From Symbiodinium natans (lineage: Eukaryota; Sar; Dinophyceae; Suessiales; Symbiodiniaceae), in NCBI GenBank assembly GCA_905221605.1, contig CAJNDS010002257.1, positions 991,422-1,055,421 of the forward strand: a stretch of DNA of 64,000 nucleotides, given 5' to 3'. Below the pieces are notes generated by a model. The model was not told the origin of the DNA and did no database searches. It was given only the letters and a program-made list of their open reading frames with translations. Shown here piece by piece: positions 63,000 through 64,000 of the stretch. How positions within the stretch are numbered: position 1 is the stretch's first letter; every line of letters begins with the position of its first letter. A program made the translations under genes and the position numbers.

Positions 63000-64000
63000 C
63001 TAGGGAGTCTCGGGGTTCAGGGCTTCAAAGCTTCAGGGGTTTAGGGGTTTAGGGGTTTAGGGTTTAGGGTTCAGGGGCTTCAGGGGCTTCAGGGGCTTCA
63101 GGGGCTTCAGGGGCTTCAAGGGCTTCAGGGGCTTCAGGGGTTTAGGGCTCAGGGAATCATTCGGGTACTTGGCATGGTTGTAGTGATGATTCGCAGTGGA
63201 GTGGTAGTCCATGAAATGGTGCATCCGCATGTCATCACCAATCTGAAGTCGGTCAGCGTTAAAACCAGCATCGCGAAGTTTCTTCTTGTTTCTGCTGTTG
63301 CAGAAGTAGACCTCCTTCATGCGGTTCAAAGTCTGAATGATGGCGCCCGTGAAGCTCTGACCCAGCACCCTCCTTGGTGCTGGTACAAGGTCTTCTCCCA
63401 GACCCCACTGTTCTTCGGGTAGGCTATTGCCGTCCCTCCTAGTCTGGTTTCTTTTTCTGAGGCTGTCGCCGGCTCTGCGAACAAGTTCCACCCTAAGGAC
63501 TGCAGGGGATAGGGTCTAGGGGTTCTGGGGTTCAGGGGCTTCAGGGGTTTAGAGGCTCAGAAGTTCCCGGGTTCAGAAGTTCAGGGTTGAGGGTTCAGGG
63601 GTTCAGGGGTTTAGGGGTTAGTTAGGGGTTCAGGGGTTCAGAGGTGTTTCGGGGTTCAGAGGTTCAGGGGTGTTCAGGGGTCTTGGGGTTCAGGGGTGTT
63701 CAGGGGTTCAGGGGTGTTCAGGGGTTCAGAAGTTCAGGGGTTTGGGGTTGAGGGTTTTGGGTTTAGGGCGGTTTAGGGGTGGTTCAGGGGTCCAGGCGGT
63801 TAGGGGTTCAGAGGTTCAGGGGTGTTCAGGGGTTTAGTGGTTCAAGGGTCAGAGGTTTAGGGGTTCAGGGGTTTAGGGAGTTTGGGGACTAAGGTTAGGG
63901 TTATTGAGTTTAGGGGATCAGGGCTTGCAGGTGTTCAGGGGCTGAGATGAGTTTAGGGAGTTTAGGGGGTTAGGGTTTGGGATTCAGGGCATTGGGGCTT
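63000..64000. other. Region 5' of the first visible exon
   Basis: Degenerate TTTAGGG/TTCAGGGG repeats and a GGGGCTTCA nonamer array surround a unique island at 63,150-63,495. The island is open on the minus strand for about 115 codons (MELVRRAGDSLRKRNQTRR...) but resembles neither the host repeat nor a known family. Whether it is an exon, a passenger or intron is undecided. Confidence 0.45.

Overview
The window looks like nuclear DNA of a dinoflagellate. Reasons seen in the sequence: the plant/alveolate-type telomere heptamer TTTAGGG/CCCTAAA is scattered everywhere as short interstitial arrays; predicted introns use GC, GA and GT donors, and every predicted acceptor is AG followed by G; an intronless ankyrin-repeat gene of a kind I associate with dinoflagellates is present; long CA-type microsatellites occur; and many fold-back (MITE-like) elements are present. 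The species cannot be named.

Main result: most of the window (about 7.5 to 63.0 kb) reads as one very large, finely split gene on the minus strand. More than 40 tiny exons (17 to 85 bp) encode an Ala/Glu/Arg/Gln/Leu-rich, probably coiled-coil protein. It is built of six tandem repeats of about 104-138 residues (about 114 typical), from 62,997 down to a possible stop at 7,498. Exons of the same class have the same lengths and the same splice phases from repeat to repeat, and the phases chain through the whole gene without a clash. Introns sit at different places in otherwise aligned repeats, so many were gained (or lost) after the repeats duplicated. Most introns begin in the transcript with UUUAGGG repeats and end with CCCUAAA repeats, so their two ends are complementary. 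They range from 82 bp to about 9.35 kb.

Layout: 1-4.5 kb is unassigned unique DNA with purine microsatellites. 4.6-7.4 kb is a CA-rich micro/minisatellite block with a fold-back element inside it. 7.5-63 kb is the split gene, its introns filled with telomere-like arrays, at least eight small fold-back families, G/C homopolymers and unrelated passengers. The passengers are an ankyrin-repeat gene (27.7-28.3 kb) beside a four-copy tandem repeat; a complete 8,850-bp LTR retroelement (35,729-44,578); a broken LINE reverse-transcriptase fragment (55.3-55.6 kb); a GGGCCA minisatellite inside a duplicated segment (45.3-46.3 kb); and several unassigned coding-like islands.

The LTR element has identical 287-bp LTRs, a 5-bp TAGGG target duplication, a primer-binding site matching the anticodon arm of tRNA-Met (the half-tRNA priming of Copia/Ty5-type elements) and a polypurine tract. 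It shows no reverse transcriptase or integrase. Instead it encodes a long RNA-binding-type protein with WW, S1, MLLE (PABC), SAM-like and six CCCH zinc-finger modules, interrupted by two frame changes. All calls are by eye from the sequence; no alignment, expression data or database search was available.
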